The position numbers and the translations under genes are program-made. A stretch of 64,000 bases of DNA from Steinernema hermaphroditum. Taxonomy: Eukaryota; Nematoda; Chromadorea; Rhabditida; Steinernematidae. Where the stretch lies: positions 8,210,012 to 8,274,011 of the forward strand of contig CM059623.1 of NCBI GenBank assembly GCA_030435675.1, in the 5' to 3' direction. This document shows, one piece after another, positions 45,482 to 56,052 of this stretch. The notes below the pieces were generated by a model, which did not search any database, had not been told where the DNA came from, and saw nothing but the letters and a program-made list of their open reading frames with translations. Within the stretch, counting starts at the first letter, position 1, and the number at the start of each line of letters is the position of its first letter.

Positions 45482-46909
45482 CCTTCTGGCTTGGCGCACT
45501 TTTCGCTTCGGACCTTTTGGTCTTGTATATATTCACTAACTAAGTAATATTCCTTGTTAAGTTATTTGCTCTGTTTTATTTGTTATTTTGATCTGCCACG
45601 TTGAATCCTCCGCCTGATAACAGATCGCTTATATAAATTACCCGGATGTGCCTAGTCCGATCTCGTTTTCGGGTGGTCGTGGGGGGATGGCGACGCTTGT
45701 TTGGTGATTAAGACATTAATTGCCGAGAGGGGCAGTTTATAATTGATTAGCTGCGGATGTCGAGGCGAGAAACAACGAGAAGTCCGGGCATAGGAAATCA
45801 GAAGACAACAGAGTCCGATGTGTTGCCCGCCAGAAGGGACAAAGACCGATTTAAGCATGCACGGAAAAGTGAATGTCTCCCTTGACTCCCTTGACGGTTC
45901 CCTTGACCTTGCTCCCTTGACGGTTCATCTTTTATTAGTCCTGCTCATCCATTGAAAGTTCCAAACGCTTCTGAATTCTCTCTCTCTCTCTCTTAGTAAA
46001 TGTCGCCAATTGCTGGAAAGAGCTTTTGTTCTGCTTTTGTAATGTATCTGCCGGGAAGGACGCCTTCCGGGAAGGGCATCGAGACGACCCGAGGAGGATC
46101 TCCTCCGTAAGGAAAACACACAACTCGAAGGAGTTTGTCAAGAAGTTTCGCAACTTCTAGGGAATTCAGTGGAGACTTTCAGATTAATGCGATTTCGCCA
46201 ATTACACTCTCAATCCAACAAACATCTATTTGGCGCCACTTGAGAGAGCTGCTGACCTGCTTCCAGGCGACCTTTCCCTCCCCTCCCACTCGGCGCTATC
46301 GGCAACCGTTAGGACTTCGGATTGCCTTCCTAATCCGTTGAAGGAGGATTCTCGGACGCCAGAGAAGTCCCTTCGAAGAAGTCCCTCCGATGCACTTAAC
46401 CTAATCTCATTTCGGATCTCATCATTATTCTGTGTGTTGCCCATGTTGTTTTAGGATTTTTATGTTGTTTTTCTCCCGAAAGGGGACCTCTGGAGTCCTT
46501 GTATTCGCTGCAACAATCGAGGATTCTCGCGGTGATCTTCTTTGCACTTATTTATAGCACTTCGTCGTCGAGTCCTCAAAATAGATGCACTTCTTGAAGG
46601 TTATGACGATTAGTTCTGCACAAGTTCGCTCTTTGTGCCATTTCTTCTGATCTCGGACTCCTTCCAGCCTCTCTCTATCGTGTCGGGAGCTCTGCTTCCT
46701 ATCCCTAATCACAGCTTCCGCAAATTCCTGCACTTTTCCCCCAAAACACTTCCCTTTGGCGAACTCTAGGGGCTCAAAGCTCCCCTACTCCCATTAATTG
46801 GCCCATTCTGAACCATATTGCCCCAGGTAAACCCAATTAGTGGACCTTTCCGCTGCGAAAACAACCTCCGTCCCGCGCAGCCCTAGTCGGCCCTTGTCTC
46901 TCTTTACAG
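45482..46909. other. intergenic, 1.4 kb; short CCCTTGAC repeats
   Basis: AT-richer than the flanking genes. Between about 45880 and 45925 the phrase CTCCCTTGAC or TTCCCTTGAC occurs four times with intervening ACGGTTC, a small imperfect tandem array. No gene is supported. Confidence 0.5.
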
Positions 46910-47206
46910 ATGACGTCCAGCGTCTGCTTTCTCCTTCTCCTCTGCCTCTTCGCTACTGTATCCGCCTACTACTCCAGCTGGTACGAAGTGGCCCACGGAC
47001 GCCACAACCCCGCCGCTGTAAGTTCCACGAGTCATACCGTAACTAAGTCTTCTCAGGCGCCGCGCCACCCACTGACCATCGAGGACATGATGAGTGGCAT
47101 CAGATTCCGAAGGAGCGACGGCGTCGAGAAGCGCTTCCACTGGAAGTTCGTCAGGGGCCTCCACCGACAGCCCGAAGTCCTCCGGCAGCGCCTCTTCGGA
47201 GAGTGA
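46910..47206 (+). CDS. short secreted peptide precursor candidate (FHWKFVRG)
   Basis: Not recognised. The ATG follows directly on a TTTACAG acceptor, a typical trans-splice position. Two exons (46910-47018, about 47058-47206) encode about 85 residues. Residues 1-19 are a signal peptide (MTSSVCFLLLLCLFATVSA). The rest is YYSSWYEVAHGRHNP, APRHPLTIEDMM, then IRFRR-SDGVEKR-FHWKFVRG and a short basic tail. RR and KR pairs bracket an acidic spacer, and FHWKFV is followed by Arg-Gly, so convertase cleavage could release a short aromatic peptide. There is no cysteine in the mature part. A neuropeptide-like precursor is one idea; there is no homology evidence. The intron contains ATACCGTAAC. Confidence 0.55.
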   Translation: MTSSVCFLLLLCLFATVSAYYSSWYEVAHGRHNPAAVSSTSHTVTKSSQAPRHPLTIEDMMSGIRFRRSDGVEKRFHWKFVRGLHRQPEVLRQRLFGE

Positions 47207-48244
47207 AGAAGAAGAAGCCGTAGATGTGACCCCCAGGGGCGATGTGCACAGACCAGAGATGAATTCTGTTTCCGAGAGGGGGTGCCGGTGGTCGGGGGTC
47301 AAAGAAGGGCTGGGCCGTTGGAGGATCCATGGACGTCAGAGGGGAAAGACGTCGATTGCATGATCTCGAACAGTGAAAGAGAGCGTCAGGATTGCGCGAG
47401 AGGACTGGCTTCTTGTCCATTTTCGGAATTGAACCTTCTTGGGTGTTCCTTCTTGCGGTTTGGTCACGTTCTCTTTCGATTTGCTCAAAAGCGATGTCCT
47501 CTAAACGCACTCCAAACATCTGTCCGCGGATTGTTTTCAATTGGCCAAGGTCAACCCATAAAACGTAGCCGAAGCACACCGTTTTAGGCCCCACTGTCAC
47601 GCAACGTTTCTCTCCATGAGGCTTTTCCCCTCTATTCGAGTTGTTCTCTTCTCCCTCCTGCCAGATTCTTGAGATGCCTGAGAAAACCGCGTTTTTCGGA
47701 GGGTCGAAGACTTCATGAATCGTGGCTGTAGATGCCTCTGAATGAAGCCTATGTTAGTCACACAGCGTCATTTTGTGCGCGTTCTTTGGAAGTCGAGGCT
47801 GACGTAGAGGAGTGATGACGTTAGGGGAGGTGAAGACTCTGCTCTTTGACCTTCCGGCGCCACGTGAGTGACCACAAAATGACGTCGGGAGAAACCCGCC
47901 TAGAGACGTAAAGTTCAAGGTTTCCATTGAAGAACTCGCGGGAGAGGAGTAGCTTTAGACCGACGTAGCCTCCTCTTCCACGTCGGAATGCGTTCCGTTG
48001 TTCTCAAAGTGCTTCCGGTCGCCAAACGGCGAATCCTTTTATGTTTAAAAAGGGTTTTTTTTTCGGTCGATTTCGCCCAAAGCAGTCAGATCTGGGACTC
48101 CGCGAGGCCCGTGGTCAGCCCCTTCCTCCGTTTTCGGAACCATTGTGCCGTCGAGGAGCATGTCTTCTATCCTCTGTTTACTTCCTTATTCACCGTCCAT
48201 GTCGTCCGAGTCCCTTCCCTACTTTAGATCCTTTCAGATCTCAA
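47207..48244. other. intergenic, no gene seen
   Basis: About 1 kb between two short secreted-protein genes on the same strand. No frame, RNA or repeat is supported. Confidence 0.45.
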
Positions 48245-48448
48245 ATGCATCTCCTCCTCGTCTTCCTCTCACTCCTCGTGCTCCTGTCGACGCCTACCGT
48301 AATCTCGGCCTACCGGGACCCCTTCATCCGCTTCTATGACCTGATGGCGGCGAAGACTGCTTCGTCCAAAGACAGACTGGGCGCCCGCCGCCCTCTCTGC
48401 AACTGGGGCCTCCGGAGGCGCTATGGCTTCCGGACGATCGACTGCTGA
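48245..48448 (+). CDS. short secreted peptide precursor candidate, single exon
   Basis: Not recognised. 67 codons without an intron. Signal peptide MHLLLVFLSLLVLLSTPTVISA, then YRDPFIRFYDLMAAKTASSKDRLG, then ARR-PLCNWGLRRRYGFRTIDC to the stop. A dibasic site precedes the final 18 residues, which hold two cysteines 15 apart and a basic middle, so a disulphide-looped peptide could be released. AATAAA lies at 48492-48497, 44 bases after the stop, supporting a short transcript. Function unknown. Confidence 0.55.
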   Translation: MHLLLVFLSLLVLLSTPTVISAYRDPFIRFYDLMAAKTASSKDRLGARRPLCNWGLRRRYGFRTIDC

Positions 48449-49125
48449 CGGCCGTGAGAACCCCCAGATGCTCTTCGCTGTTTGACGCCACAATAAAGAG
48501 ATAGACAAGTTGCTTACCTACCCTTTGGTTCCGATAAGCACGTCGAGACGCCTCTGGAGGACCGCGTAGGGTGACCTTTCCAGTTCGGAATTTCGTGGAA
48601 GTGCCTCTTCGTGATCGCTTTCGTGTGGGGTCCCGAGAACCAGCTCAGGAGATTTTCATCTTCCGACAGATCAACGACCAAACCGACTACAAAACTTCTG
48701 TGTTCTCTGCCTCGCGGAGCAGATGCATGAAAAAGCAACTTCGGCGTTATCTCCGGCTTCGCGTCGACTCGTTTGGATACCTTCTTATCGACGCTTTCAC
48801 AGCGGACGAAGCGCTCCGTTTTTTGGTTTTCGCAGCCGACCGCTTTGACCGGGATCTTGTATAGCGGCCTTTCTTGCGTGTTTGCGCCTATTTGCCTAAC
48901 CTAAAGACTCCCCGGTGGGGAGAGACCAAAGTCCGGGGAATATCGCTGCGTGCTCATGAGGGGAAATGGTTTCCCGAAATGGGACTTTTGATCCCCAAGA
49001 GGGTGGTCGCGTCGGGGCCTTTTGTGTCCCCGACGACCAAGCTCCAAATGGTCTTATCGCCTCGGCGATCGATCGGACAACGTATGTGTCCCAACCACTC
49101 CGAGCTTCGATAAGGGCCATTCAGG
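48449..49125. other. intergenic, no gene seen
   Basis: Contains the 3' end of the short peptide gene and the upstream region of the first thioesterase, ending in a CCATTCAG acceptor one base before its ATG. Overlapping open frames on both strands from 48954 to 49120 have no domain content. Confidence 0.45.
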
Positions 49126-50661
49126 ATGTCGACGAGAATCTCTGTGACCCCCTCGGCGCCAACTCTCCTCGACGCCGACGTACGCGTCGTCGTTTCGGGG
49201 CTCCGGCCCAAGCAGGTCGTCCGGATCACCCTCACGTAAGTTGCCTCCCCGGAACCGGGCCTATAGTTCCTCCATTCAGCCTTCTGCACCCCGGCGCGCA
49301 GTTCCAGTCGTTCGCGAAGTTCGAGGCGCCAGACGACGGCGTCGTCGCCCTCGCGGAGACCCCCTCCTTCGAGGGGACCTACACAGGTGAGTGCAGCCCT
49401 GGGCCAGAGCCGGCAGCCCTCTTCCAGGCGTCGACGCGATGGGCCTCTTCTCCAGCATGTGTCTTCTCCCTTCCCAACGCTTCGGCTCCGTCCTCTCCCT
49501 CGGTAACGTCGAGGGCCTCCTGCTCAGCTACCAGCTGCACGTCTACGATGAGAAGGGCCGTTTGCTGGGTACGGTATCGCCCGAGACGCCGTGGTAGCCT
49601 TCGATTTAGGGCAGCACACCTTGCAGAAGTTCGTGCTCGATCTGAACGTCGAGCGCAGGGAGATTGCTGCGGGAAATGTTCGAGGAGTCCTGTTCAAGCC
49701 TCGTGGACCCCCTGAGAAGCGGTTCCCTTCCGTAATCGACCTCTTCGGTCTCGGCGGAGGGTGCCGTGAGCATCGGGCAGCCTTGCTCGCCCAGAAGGGA
49801 TTCGCCGTGCTCGCCCTCGGCCTCTACAACTACAGAGATCTCCCCAGGTTCAACACCCGAGTGAACATAGAGTATATGAAGGTACGGTACCTGAACCAGA
49901 CCTACAGTATGCCCGATTACCGCAGGAATCGATCGACTGGCTGCGGTCCCAGCCGTTCGCGTCGCCCAGATGCGCTATCGTGGGACACTCGCTGGGGGCG
50001 ATAGTCGGCTACCAGGCGCTTGTCCGCTACCCAGGGGTGAGTGCACTCCTAGACGACCACCCCATCAGTTTAGGTCTGCTCTATTGTGGCGCTTAACGGT
50101 CTGCCACACATCGACTGCACAGTGACGATGCTGGAGAAGGGACGACCGCTGCCCTCCTTCCTCTTCAGGAATGCACACGTCACCCATGCGAAACACGAGG
50201 GAAACGTCTCCTTCTACCGCGGTATGTGGGAGCGCATCCTGGACGAGGAGGCCGACGAGGTGGCCAAGTACCGTATCCCCCTGGAGAGCGTCCCCGACGA
50301 TGTCGCCTTCATGGTCGTGGTGGGTCCTCGGCCTCGGCTACAAGCTCTAACCGTTCCGTTGGAGACCGGAGAGCAGGACGAGACGCAGCCCTACAAGCGG
50401 ATCAACGAGGAGCTCGTGGCGCGGCTCCGGAAGGCGAATCCTCGGCGAAGGGTCGACGCCGTCTTCCTCCGCCACTCGGGCCACATGCTCGACGTCCCCC
50501 ATACGCCCCACGTCGGCGTCGCCTACACGCCGCCGAGCTACTGGGCCCAGGGTGGCCACCAGTACCTCCAGTGCGTCGACCAGCGACGCCTCTGGCCCCA
50601 GATGGTCGCCTTCCTCCGGGACACGATCCCCGTACACGTTTCGCCGGGCTCCAAGTTGTAG
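49126..50661 (+). CDS. BAAT / acyl-CoA thioesterase family protein, copy 1
   Basis: These enzymes hydrolyse acyl-CoA or move the acyl group to an amino acid; they join an N-terminal Ig-like domain to an alpha/beta-hydrolase. Seven exons. N-terminal domain: LLDADVRVVVSGLRPKQVVRITLT, then LLHPGAQFQSFAKFEAPDDGVV, YTGVDAMGLFSSM and LLSYQLHVYD. Hydrolase: GNVRGVLFKPRG, PSVIDLFGLGGGCREHRAALLAQ, FAVLALGLYNY, then AIVGHSLGAIVGYQAL with the nucleophile at Ser, where mammalian BAAT has Cys, so thioesterase activity is likelier. The His is probably in FLRHSGHMLD; QYLQCVDQRRLWPQMVAFL closes the fold. The end (PGSKL) could be a peroxisomal PTS1-like SKL signal. Donors GTACGGTA occur at about 49569 and 49882. 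A paralogue lies at 54470-56052. Confidence 0.88.
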
Positions 50662-51760
50662 ATCCCCGAGAAGGAACACTCTGTACTCACTGAGCTTCAG
50701 ATAATACAACTTCGTTTCTTCTGTCCGACTAATTTGGTCCGAATCCAGCAGGGCTGACACCGTCCTTCTTTAAGGCATTCGCCCCCTGGTCTCGTGTCGA
50801 CCTTATGTGTACACGCTTACATGCCTTCGCTTGTCGGCTGTCAAAACGCCAATGGCCACTTAAGCAGATCGAAAAACTCTGATAAGTTTTTTTGGACTCT
50901 TCGGCGGAGCCCCGAACGACCTGAAAGTGCACTTCCCATCGTAGAGGGTCATAAAAAACTCCGATTCCGTGGGAAATCTCGTGAGCAAACTACCCATGAT
51001 CAGATCTCACCACACCTCAGATGGGCTTCCGTCGGTTCCTACTTTCGGATATGCCTGCTAGAAAAACATACCTGTGCGGTATAGAAACTGGTGGGGCCAA
51101 GCGGGCCAAACGCCATGAGAACGATCGCAGAGAGACCATACATCCTCTGCAAAAAGGTCCAATCGCCATTCACCACCACATAACTACAATAACTCCAAAA
51201 AACCACTCTAATCGCTTTGAGAAAACACTTCCTCGTTGCTCCCCTATCGAAGACCGAAGATCTGGGTGGGATCCACCAAGGCGTCGACGAGGTAGAAGCG
51301 ACGATCATGACTTGCGGCGACGGAGCGTCTTCGAGCAATGGAACAAAAGCACGACGGGGAGGTTCAGAAGAAGGTCCCAGCGTGACGTAGACTTGCGTCT
51401 CGACGCGAAAGTTGACCAGCTTCGTTGTGCCTCCCATGGGGAACGGACTCGACTAGGAAGGGGTGAGAAGCAGCACCCGAGATGTTTGCGTGCTTAGGGG
51501 GTCTCCAGGGAGGACGAGCTTTCGAAAGGGACCACACGCCATCCAAGAAGAATCTGAGCGTCGCCACAGAGCATCGTCTCCTAAGCAGTTCCGCCCGAAT
51601 CGGCGCACTCCAGCGCAACGCAGGCGAATCGCCTCGATGAATCAGCGTCGTCCGCATTTGTCGAATCATTTTTTTTTTGCAAAAAGAGGCTGTGTAATGC
51701 CTGGAAACGGGTTCCTCGTCGCCCACCGTCTTCTCACAACTTTTCCTTCCTCTGCAGAAA
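50662..51760. other. intergenic, no gene seen
   Basis: 1.1 kb between the thioesterase stop and the next start on the same strand; ends in CCTCTGCAG three bases before that ATG. The open frames at 51021-51497 and 51463 onward have no signal or domain. Confidence 0.4.
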
Positions 51761-52571
51761 ATGCGCGGCGACTTCCTCCACTCCCGGGCAGAGAGCTTCC
51801 ACTCGATTCCCTCCTTCGACCGTCCCACTGCCGCTCCCTTCCACGTGAGTCCCTTCCGATTCTCCAGAAGGTCCGAGTTCAGGAGCACCGACCGAAGGGC
51901 ATCATGAAGCGCCGCGACGTCGACTCGAAGCAGAAGATGCTCTTCGTGGAGCGTCCGCCGAAGTCAGGCTCCTGGGGATCCTCGGGACGCGCCTTCTCGA
52001 GTAGCGAAGGAGGAGAGTCGACGACGGATCGCTTCGAAACCCACAAGAGGACCGAAGAGGTCGAGCGGAAGGTGAATCGACGGAACCGGAGTCGCCACAG
52101 CCGACTCCACTGCCACGAGGGCCAGTGGGGACAGGAGCGGAGGAGCGTTTCCATGGGGCCCTTTGACCTTCATGCGAACAACGGCTACAGTACCCAGCCC
52201 TTTGTCGAATACCCTCCAACGCTTCCCCGGCATCCCCCAACGCCTCTACAGTACCGCCACGGCTCCGACTTCTACGGGACCCACAAAACTCAGAGCTTCG
52301 AGGAATCGGCGAGCAGGTTCGTCCCGCCGATTCCTCAATATTCTCTCCTCTGTGCAGATACGGTAGTCGATGGGAGAACGACTACCACGACTCATCGATG
52401 ACGGCGAGGAGCGAGGCCCTCCAGAGGCTCCACAGAGGCGGGATCGGACTTAAGGAGACGAGGTCGGTACGCCGACTCCGGCGCGTCGGTCCTCCTTACG
52501 AGAAGTACGTGGTGACCCGGCACACCTCTCTGAAGCGGCGATGTTTCAGCTCCGACTACTATCTGGACTGA
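51761..52571 (+). CDS. basic low-complexity protein, function unknown
   Basis: Not recognised. Exons 51761-51844, about 51883-52316 and 52361-52571 join in frame. The start MRGDFLHSRAESFHSIPSFDR follows a CTCTGCAG acceptor. The middle exon gives EHRPKGIMKRRDVDSKQKMLFVERPPKSG and a Ser/Arg/His-rich stretch (ERKVNRRNRSRHSRLHCH), then YSTQPFVEYPPTLPRHPPTP with tyrosines that could be phosphorylated. The C-terminus is RYGSRWENDYHDSSMTARSEALQRL, then RVGPPYEKYVVTRHTSLKRR and DYYLD. There is no signal peptide or membrane segment. The second donor is GTTCGT at 52317. It is likely a disordered nuclear or cytoskeletal protein, but this is a guess from composition. Confidence 0.6.
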
Positions 52572-53025
52572 ACGGTGGCATTGGCACTGCGCGCTCCACC
52601 ACGAGGCACTTGTCCCCAATATGTGTACATAAGTATACTTCTGACTGCTTCGATTCGTCTTTTTGAGGGCCACACACGAAGACGCTATTTAGATACAAAG
52701 TAGACACTTACATTGCACGGCGCGCATGCATATCGGGCGTTGTTGATGGAGGAAGATAACTCCTTTTTGAGCTTTCGAAGGTCACAGGAGGGAGATGACG
52801 CTCTGTTCTTTGCAGATTGGCTATTGCAGAGCCCTGGGGTTACTGTGGCATCGATGAAGAAAGCAGCAGAAATAAGAATTCCAGCTCTGAGTCTTCCACC
52901 CTCAGCAGACAGCCTTGTGGGTCTAGACAATCCTTAATCTGTCTGTCTATAACACCCCGTCGGCCGCATTGTGTCCATTCCCGACTCCTCTCTCTCACCG
53001 ATCGGTCGGTTCATTCATCAGACGA
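52572..53025. other. intergenic, no gene seen
   Basis: Overlapping open frames (+52723-52937 and -52685-52930) lie here, neither with convincing content. The interval ends with a TTCATCAG acceptor four bases before the next ATG. Confidence 0.4.
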
Positions 53026-54426
53026 ATGCTAGCTCTCGCGTTCTTCTCGCTCTGTTTCCTCCTATCGCCACTTGGCGCCGACGATACACAAACGCCGCTC
53101 AAATCCCCGCTCTCAACCCGAAACAGTGCTGTGTTCCACAAGGTCAGCAGCCTTCCCAAAACGTTTGTTATGCAGTTCGATGAAACAACATGTGGAGGAA
53201 CTTCCGGTGACCCGGAGTACGGTAAGCCTCTCGGAGAACACCTTCTAATCGCCCTTTCCAGCATCGTGATGTGCTTCGGCAACGACGTCGTCTGTTCCGC
53301 AGGCATAAATATCACGGCGAATCCTCCGAGAATCCGGACCGGAGAGGACATTGCCGTCTTCCAGTGCTGCTCCCTTGAAATCGAACTCCAGAAGAATGAG
53401 GTGGGCGAGAAGGCGCTGCAATGACCTTTCAGAAACATTTCAGGAAGGAATGAGTTTTTACGCGATAAGCGGATCCCAGCGCCGCGAGATCCCCCACGTC
53501 TTCCAGGAGATCACGTTCAAAAAGAGACGCGCCGACTGTCTTCTGGTGGGGAGGGTATTGTACTTTCGTGAATACAGTAATCACTCTTCAGACCGTAAAC
53601 GAAAAGATTATCAATCATGAAACGAAGAAAGATCCAAAGAAGAGGGATGTTGCCAATGATAAGGAAACGACGCTGGCTTCCAATACGACAAATGCTACTG
53701 GGACGACGGTGGCTTCCAATACAACGGAGGTCTCTGAGACGACGGAGGCTTCCAACACTACAGAGGCTACTGAGATAACAGATGCTTCCAAGACGACAAA
53801 GGCTCTTGAGACGACGGTGGCTCCAAATGGGACGGAAACTCCCGAGGAAGCGGAAGTTTTCGAGAAGGCGAATACAACGTTCGCGCCCATCATCGATCCG
53901 TAGGGTTACTGTAGGTGACAACAGTCTGCATCCTTTCTTTAGGCACAAAATACTGGACATGGACAGTATCAGCAGAGGGACAAAGAACCTCGCCGTCAAG
54001 TTCTTTCAGGCCGGTTTTTACGTTCTGTAAGGGCGTGCCTTTGATTGCAATTACCGTACCACTTTCAGAGGACTTGTTCTGCTTAGCTGTTCCATCTGTT
54101 CGGGATGCTTCTCCTGTTTCCTTTTCCGGAGGAAGAGCTACGCGTCGAAAGAGAAAGACTGCGAGGACGGCTCGGTAAGCGGCGTGTTGCGACATCTGAA
54201 GTCGAAGAGGTTTAAGGTTACGGCGGAGGCGAATCCGCAAGGCGTTCCACCGCAACAGAAGAAGGAAGATACCGCGGAAGAAAGAACTGGATTCTTTCAG
54301 AAGTGGAGGAACGGAAAGACGAAGCTTTCGGTGAGTGAAGCACACAGCTTCTTAATGCATTTCTCTATCTTTCAGTGCCAAAAGGACCAAACAGACGCCC
54401 CGCTCCTCGACGAAGGTCCCAAATGA
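53026..54426 (+). CDS. mucin-stalk single-pass membrane protein, function unknown
   Basis: Not recognised. About seven exons. Signal peptide MLALAFFSLCFLLSPLGA. Ectodomain with cysteines: FVMQFDETTCGGTSGDP, then IVMCFGNDVVCSAGINITANPP and IAVFQCCSLEIEL; EGMSFYAISGSQRREIPHVF. Next a stalk of about 90 residues with repeated ASNTTE, VSETTE, ATEITD phrases (53680-53840) carrying many NxT glycosylation sites. The stop at 53901 is bypassed if a donor GTAGGG at 53900 is used; then comes FFQAGFYVLGLVLLSCSICSGCFSCFLF, a Cys-rich membrane helix, a basic RRKSYASKEK border and a cytoplasmic tail ending LLDEGPK at 54424. Without that splice the product would be a secreted form. The donor at 53217 reads GTACGGTA. 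The stop is 44 bases from the convergent thioesterase stop. Confidence 0.6.
53680..53845 (+). repeat. coding tandem array, Asn/Thr-rich mucin-like repeat
   Basis: Imperfect units of about 30 bases (10 residues), roughly of the form GCTTCCAATACGACGGAGG with variations, encode repeated ASNTTE-type decapeptides. At least five units are visible. Most contain an N-glycosylation sequon or Thr clusters for O-glycosylation. Confidence 0.8.
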
Positions 54427-54469
54427 CAAAGTTTCGATTAAAAAGTACGATGAATACATGGATTTCGAG

Positions 54470-56052
54470 TTAAAGCTTCGAGTTGTCATCGTTCACGGCG
54501 ATCGCCTCCTTCAAAAACCGTTGGATTTTGGGCCAGATCGTCCTCTGGTCGACGCACTGGAGGTAGCGATCGCCTCCCTGGGACCAGCACACTGGAAAGA
54601 CGCCCTTCTTAGGAGGCCGACGGGATGGGCTTACGTGGAGGGGTGAAGGCGACGCTGACGTGCGGGAGGTGCGGAGGCTCTACCATGTGTCCCGAATGCT
54701 CCAAGTACGCCGCCTCGATGCGCCTTCGGGGATTCCTCCGAAGACGGCCTTCGAGGCGCCTCTGGAGGCGCGCCGAGGGGATGACGTTGTCCTTCTCACC
54801 CGCCTGGAGCCCGATTCCGAGGGAGTACGCGTTGAGGAGAACTCACAATGAGGAAGAAGGCGATATCTTCTGGAGCCTCTTCCAGGGGGACGAAGAAAGG
54901 CGCGATGCTGGCGGCGTCGGAGTCGAGGATGTGGTTCCACATGTGCACGTAGTGGACCTCGCCATCTACAGTCTTCGCAAACTTCGCTTGTGGGGGTCCG
55001 AAGCTAACAGAGAGGATCAGAGGGGAAGGGCGTCGGACTCTCTTACAGGTAGGTCTCCGCTCGCCTTCCATCTTCCAGAAGGGAGAGGCCCGCGTCGACG
55101 AAGGACGGAGCGTTTATGGCGACGACGGCGTTTATCTGAAGCGAAAGGTGCCTGGCAGAAGGCCGAGGGTACCTTCTTGTAGCGGAGGGCGGCCAGGAAG
55201 GCGATGAGGCCGCCGAGAGAGTGTCCCACGAGAGCACACGTCTGCGAGGCGAACGTAAGGCTCGTGATCCAGTCGATAGCCTCCTAAGGGATCTTAGGGG
55301 GGAAGCGGGAGATGGTCACCTTTATGTAGAGGATGTCGACGTCGTTGTGCCTCTTCGGACGGTCTCTGTAGTTGAAGAGGCCGAGGGCGAGCACGACGAA
55401 TCCCTTCTCGGCGAGCAGAGCTGCCCGATGCTCCCGACACCCCCCGCCAAGACCGTACATGTCAATCACGGCCCCATGAACCTGGTTGCCTGAAAGAAGG
55501 GTCAGGGACTACGGTAGCGCTCTACCCTTGGGACGGAAGAGAACTCCTCTGATGTTGCCCTCGGAGACTTCGAGGCGCTGGATGGAGGGGTCAAGGACTC
55601 GTTTGAGGATAGTCGTCTGGCCGAGGATTTCACCCTTTCGGGAGCGCGCCACGAGCTGGAAAGGGAGAAGAAGGCCGGCGATGGCGGAGCAGTTGAGGAC
55701 GGAGCCGCAGCGCCGACCGTCCGCGGGGGCGATGCTGGAGAAGAGACCCATCGCGTCCACCCCTGGAGGCTGTTAGAGTCGGGCGACACATCTCTATGCA
55801 CCTCTGTAGGATCCTTGCAGGGGAGCATCCCGAGAAAAGCAGACGATTCCACTGGAAGAGGCGCGGAATTCGGCCCAAGACTCGAATTTCCCGTCGATGT
55901 GGAGAAGACTGAAAGCGATCTGAAGGGAGAAGGGGGGGGGGGGAGACGAACGTCAGGACGAATCGGACGGTAGCCGCGACCAGAAGATCTTCGGCGACTA
56001 TTTCGACGTCTTCGTCCAGCAGAGAAACGGGTTTAGAAATGGAGAACCGCAT
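54470..56052 (-). CDS. BAAT / acyl-CoA thioesterase family protein, copy 2
   Basis: Paralogue of the gene at 49126-50661, in opposite orientation. Conserved blocks in the same order: VRFVLT then LLHIDGKFESWAEFRA; GVDAMGLFSSIAPAD; EGNIRGVLFRPKG; IDMYGLGGGCREHRAALLAEKGFVVLALGLFNYRD; ALVGHSLGGLIAFLAAL with the catalytic Ser; HYVHMWNHILDSDAASI; YLEHSGHMVEPPHLPHVSVAFTPP; QGGDRYLQCVDQRTIWPKIQRFL and, at the end, NSKL, again resembling a PTS1 signal. Intron positions match copy 1, including the first after VLT, here with a GTTCGT donor at 55951 followed by a run of C on the coding strand. Identity is moderate, so the duplication is old compared with that of UGP. Confidence 0.86.

Noticed and set aside
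52685..52937. Overlapping 75-82 codon frames on both strands
   Set aside because: Neither has a clear signal peptide, domain or transcript signal.
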